The notes under the pieces are model-generated. The model made no database searches. It saw only the letters and a program-made list of their open reading frames with translations, and was not told the DNA's origin. The position numbers and the translations under genes are program-made. This document shows positions 61,366 to 64,000 of a DNA stretch of 64,000 nucleotides, piece by piece; within the stretch, counting starts at the first letter, position 1, and each line of letters opens with the position of its first letter. Location: positions 1-64,000 of the forward strand of contig VZRG01002082.1 in assembly GCA_013397435.1 (NCBI GenBank), given 5' to 3'. Origin of the DNA: Erythrocercus mccallii (lineage: Eukaryota; Chordata; Aves; Passeriformes; Dicruridae).

Positions 61366-62929
61366 GTAGAGAAAAAACATGGTAGAAGGCTGAACTTCAT
61401 ACTCTGGGAAGTGAAAATGCTAAAAAGAGAGAGAAATAAAAGAGAGAAAGTAGGAAATCTGTTGTTGCCATTTGAGTATGGATGGTGCCTGATGAGTAGG
61501 TGCAGAGCTTTGGTACAGAGGTTGACTTACCTGGAGTGGTATGTATATTATTTGTAAATTTAAATCTAAAGACTGAGAGAAGGAACAGATCTAAAAAGTG
61601 ACTCCAGCTCTGTGGAAAAGTGTGTAATTATGCATAAGCAGAAAAAAACCCCACTAGATGTGCATATGACCTAAACAAAATTGCTTTTCTGCTGTTACTA
61701 GACAGTGACAGCACTGTCCTGCCTGGAGGAGTGCATTTGTTGTGGCATATAGTTATTTTCTATTTAATATGGAGACATTGGAGGACAAGTGTGATTGCAG
61801 TCATCAGTTCTTGGTGTTTCAACTATTTTAGGATCATGGCAGTATCTGAACTTGGCCTGTGAGGACTCATAATTGTTCAGGGTTTTGCAGGGAAAGGGAG
61901 ATCATGTTGGTAACTGGAAAAAAAAGTAAGCTTTCAATACTTACTATGTGAGTAACACAAATACATATAGTATGTGATGTGTGTTCATGTGTAAATGAAA
62001 GAGAAAGCTTAGAGGAATAGGTAATATCTTTTGTTGGTCCAGCTAACATGACTACAAAATGCAAGGAAGTTTTTCTGATGAGCAAGCCTGCCTGCTGTAC
62101 TGAAAAAAGCAGCAGCATTCTTGCTATTTTGCTTGATAGGTAAATGTTGCTTTGTTTTAATTTACTTATTCAAGCTATTACTCAGATTTCTGTTGCCTCA
62201 TTAGATTACTCACATGAGTAAAGAGATACTGGATTACATGGTAATGCTGAGCTTGTGTATTATTTATTGCTGAATTCTGTGGATGCATTTCAGTTGGGTA
62301 ATGTGCTCATGGCCTCCTTTATTTCTAGGAAAATGGCATGCCTTGCCCTTCATAATTTCTTTGCTTTTACTGACCAGGCTGTTCCCCCAGAGGGCATGTG
62401 GGATGTGGCAGAGTGCTGAAAGAGAAGGAGGGCTGTGTTATTGCACTTTATTTATGTTTATACTAGACCTATATAGGAAAATATGTTGTGTTTCTGGCAC
62501 GGATGCGTTGGCATCCAGAGTTGCCTACTACATTCACCACAAAGTTGTTGCCTCAAAGATTTTTTTCTTTTTTTAAAGATAAGGAAGTACTTTGGTCTGA
62601 TTCTGAGCATACTTGAAGAGTGTGGTACAATGCATTATGAGCCATTTTATAATGAATCTCTAAGTGCTTGTCTTTGGATCTTGTACTGAGTCTTGTCCAC
62701 TGCCCTGATTCCTATCATTTCAAGGGTGTTTTCTTTCCTAATTTCTTTCCTGCCTGATAACAGATAAGTGAGATTTGTTTTAGAACTCTCATTTGATTTA
62801 TTTTGATTACTATTTTTGGTCTCAAATAAACACTTAACAGAGGGCTTCTTTTTTTCGTTCTTCTCAATATATCTAAATTCAGTGCTAAGCCTGAGCTTAA
62901 AGGCAAGGGTCTGAAGCACCCACCCCTGA

Positions 62930-63120
62930 GAGATGCTTGGCAGGGCCGTGGTGTGCCTGGTTTGCAGTGCCCCGAGGGTGCTGTGGAGGGGGAGCTGCTG
63001 GCCCTGCCTGCAGAGCTGCCAGGCTGCACAGCCGGGTGTCCCTGCTGCAGCAGGAGCTGCTGCTCAGGGGCCTGGGGGGACAAACCCCCTGCAATTGGCA
63101 GAAAGATGCTGCATTGGTGG
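62930..63120. other. GC-rich island within the AT-rich intron
   Basis: About 190 bases rich in CTGCTG/CAGCAG-type sequence with few CpGs, overlapping open frames on both strands (126 aa on +, 122 aa on -). No domain was recognised. It could be part of an unannotated transcript or an old insertion; no splice evidence was found. Confidence 0.3.
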
Positions 63121-64000
63121 TGGGGCTGTTGGTGTTATGCAGGCAGATCATTCGCAAATGGGGTTTGCTGGCTGCCCTGACATGCACTAGGAATTCTCCC
63201 GAAGACAAAATGCATGTTTTCATAAAGAGGTATCCGAGCTATGATTTTCCTCCTTGCCAATGGGTCTGTATTCAAAATGTGACTCCAAAGAAAGTGCATA
63301 GAAAAATGAGCTTTTAATTTGTCACCTGCTGCTGTACCACCCTGTCCTCCTTGAGATGCCAAGTTGTAAATGAGGTTTTTGTATCCCTACACACGGCCAT
63401 CCAAGAAATGTTCTGTCTGTCGTAGCAGTCAGTGGCACAGCTGAAGACATCAGACTAGTGGCTTAAAACCTGCTGCTATCTGATTGGCATGAACAAAGCC
63501 AATGTGGTGCAAAACTTGAGCAAACAAAAAAGCAGATAGAGAAATTGCTGTCTCTGGTGGCTTTGGAGATCCTGGCTGCTTCCAGAGCAGGGGCTGCTGA
63601 AACCTTTCTGTCCCACAGTGTTAAGGTAAATGGAAGCAAAAATGTTTCTTGATGCTGTCCCTCAGAGTGCCCTTGGAAAACTCCCTTTAAATGAACCTTA
63701 GAAAATGCAATATTGTTTCTGCAGGTCTTTTTTGGGAGAACAGTGTCTTGCTTGGCTGCATGTGGTCTCTTCCACCCTGCCTGTTTGTCCAAGCACTGGG
63801 GGTGGCACACATGCCAGCTGTAAATTCTTGTCTCCTAGCAAACCTCAAACCACCTCATAAAAACATTTCTTGAGGTAGCCACTGAGAACTTGATATTTAA
63901 TTTATGCACAGATGATGATGGTTTCAAGCGAAAATAGCCCAACTGTGGGACAGGTAGTGCAACTGCCATGATGATTCCTACATATCTGTAGCCTAAGAAA

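Larger units (their letters stand above)
52884..64000 (+). other. ZNF423: Start of intron 1 of the ZNF423-type gene
   Basis: It follows a consensus donor. The first 400 bases are still CpG-island; the rest is AT-rich. No second coding exon was recognised (the next should open with a Val codon completed across the junction, then an acidic stretch), so the intron exceeds 11 kb, consistent with the very long first introns of this family. It contains a candidate enhancer block at 56.6-57.3 kb and a MIR-like remnant near 61.3 kb. I see no other gene in it. Confidence 0.7.

Noticed and set aside
62937..63317. 126-aa open frame in the intron
   Set aside because: No family signature; it overlaps a 122-aa frame on the other strand and sits in a small GC-rich patch without splice support.

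Overview
The window looks like vertebrate nuclear DNA and most probably comes from a bird. It has CpG islands, split genes with consensus splice sites, and long AT-rich intergenic sequence. Repeat density is low: I see no Alu-, B1- or L1-type insertions, one short CR1-like tail and a few weak MIR-like remnants. There are two assembly gaps (23894-24593 and 51391-52012) and one unresolved base inside a microsatellite (8863). I found no prokaryotic features, viral genes, CRISPR array or operon.

Only two genes can be supported. At the left edge, two + strand exons (11-144 and 372-418) splice in frame and end at a stop, so they are probably the 3' end of a protein-coding gene that I cannot name. 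At the right, a + strand CpG-island promoter leads to a 40-base coding exon (52844-52883) encoding MSRRKQAKPRSVK, followed by a consensus donor. This is the NuRD-recruiting N-terminus of the 30-zinc-finger factor ZNF423. The paralogue ZNF521 is the main alternative, and the choice rests on one visible residue (Val12 rather than Leu). Everything from 52884 to the end is then its first intron.

Layout: 1-2.8 kb, gene 3' end with a diverged duplication of about 300 bp; 2.8-16 kb, AT-rich sequence with a long CCTT/CCCT microsatellite (8.8 kb) and a hairpin cluster (10.8 kb); 16.3-18.0 kb, an orphan CpG island holding a 35-bp GC-rich minisatellite; 18-22 kb, unannotated; 22.0-22.9 kb, a conserved-looking segment next to a small CpG island; 23-42 kb, a gene desert with AT-rich candidate regulatory elements; 42.5-43.4 kb, another orphan CpG island in a cluster of small tandem duplications; 44-51 kb, unannotated; 51.1-53.3 kb, the ZNF423-type promoter; 53.3-64 kb, intron 1 with a candidate enhancer block at 56.6-57.3 kb.

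The roughly 50 kb upstream of the zinc-finger gene reads as a regulatory landscape for a developmental transcription factor. That is inference from gene class and composition, since no conservation or expression data were available. I did not find a clearly new biological system. The least explained items are the 35-bp minisatellite in an orphan CpG island, the ATG-free leader with opposed A- and T-rich tracts, and the unidentified gene end.
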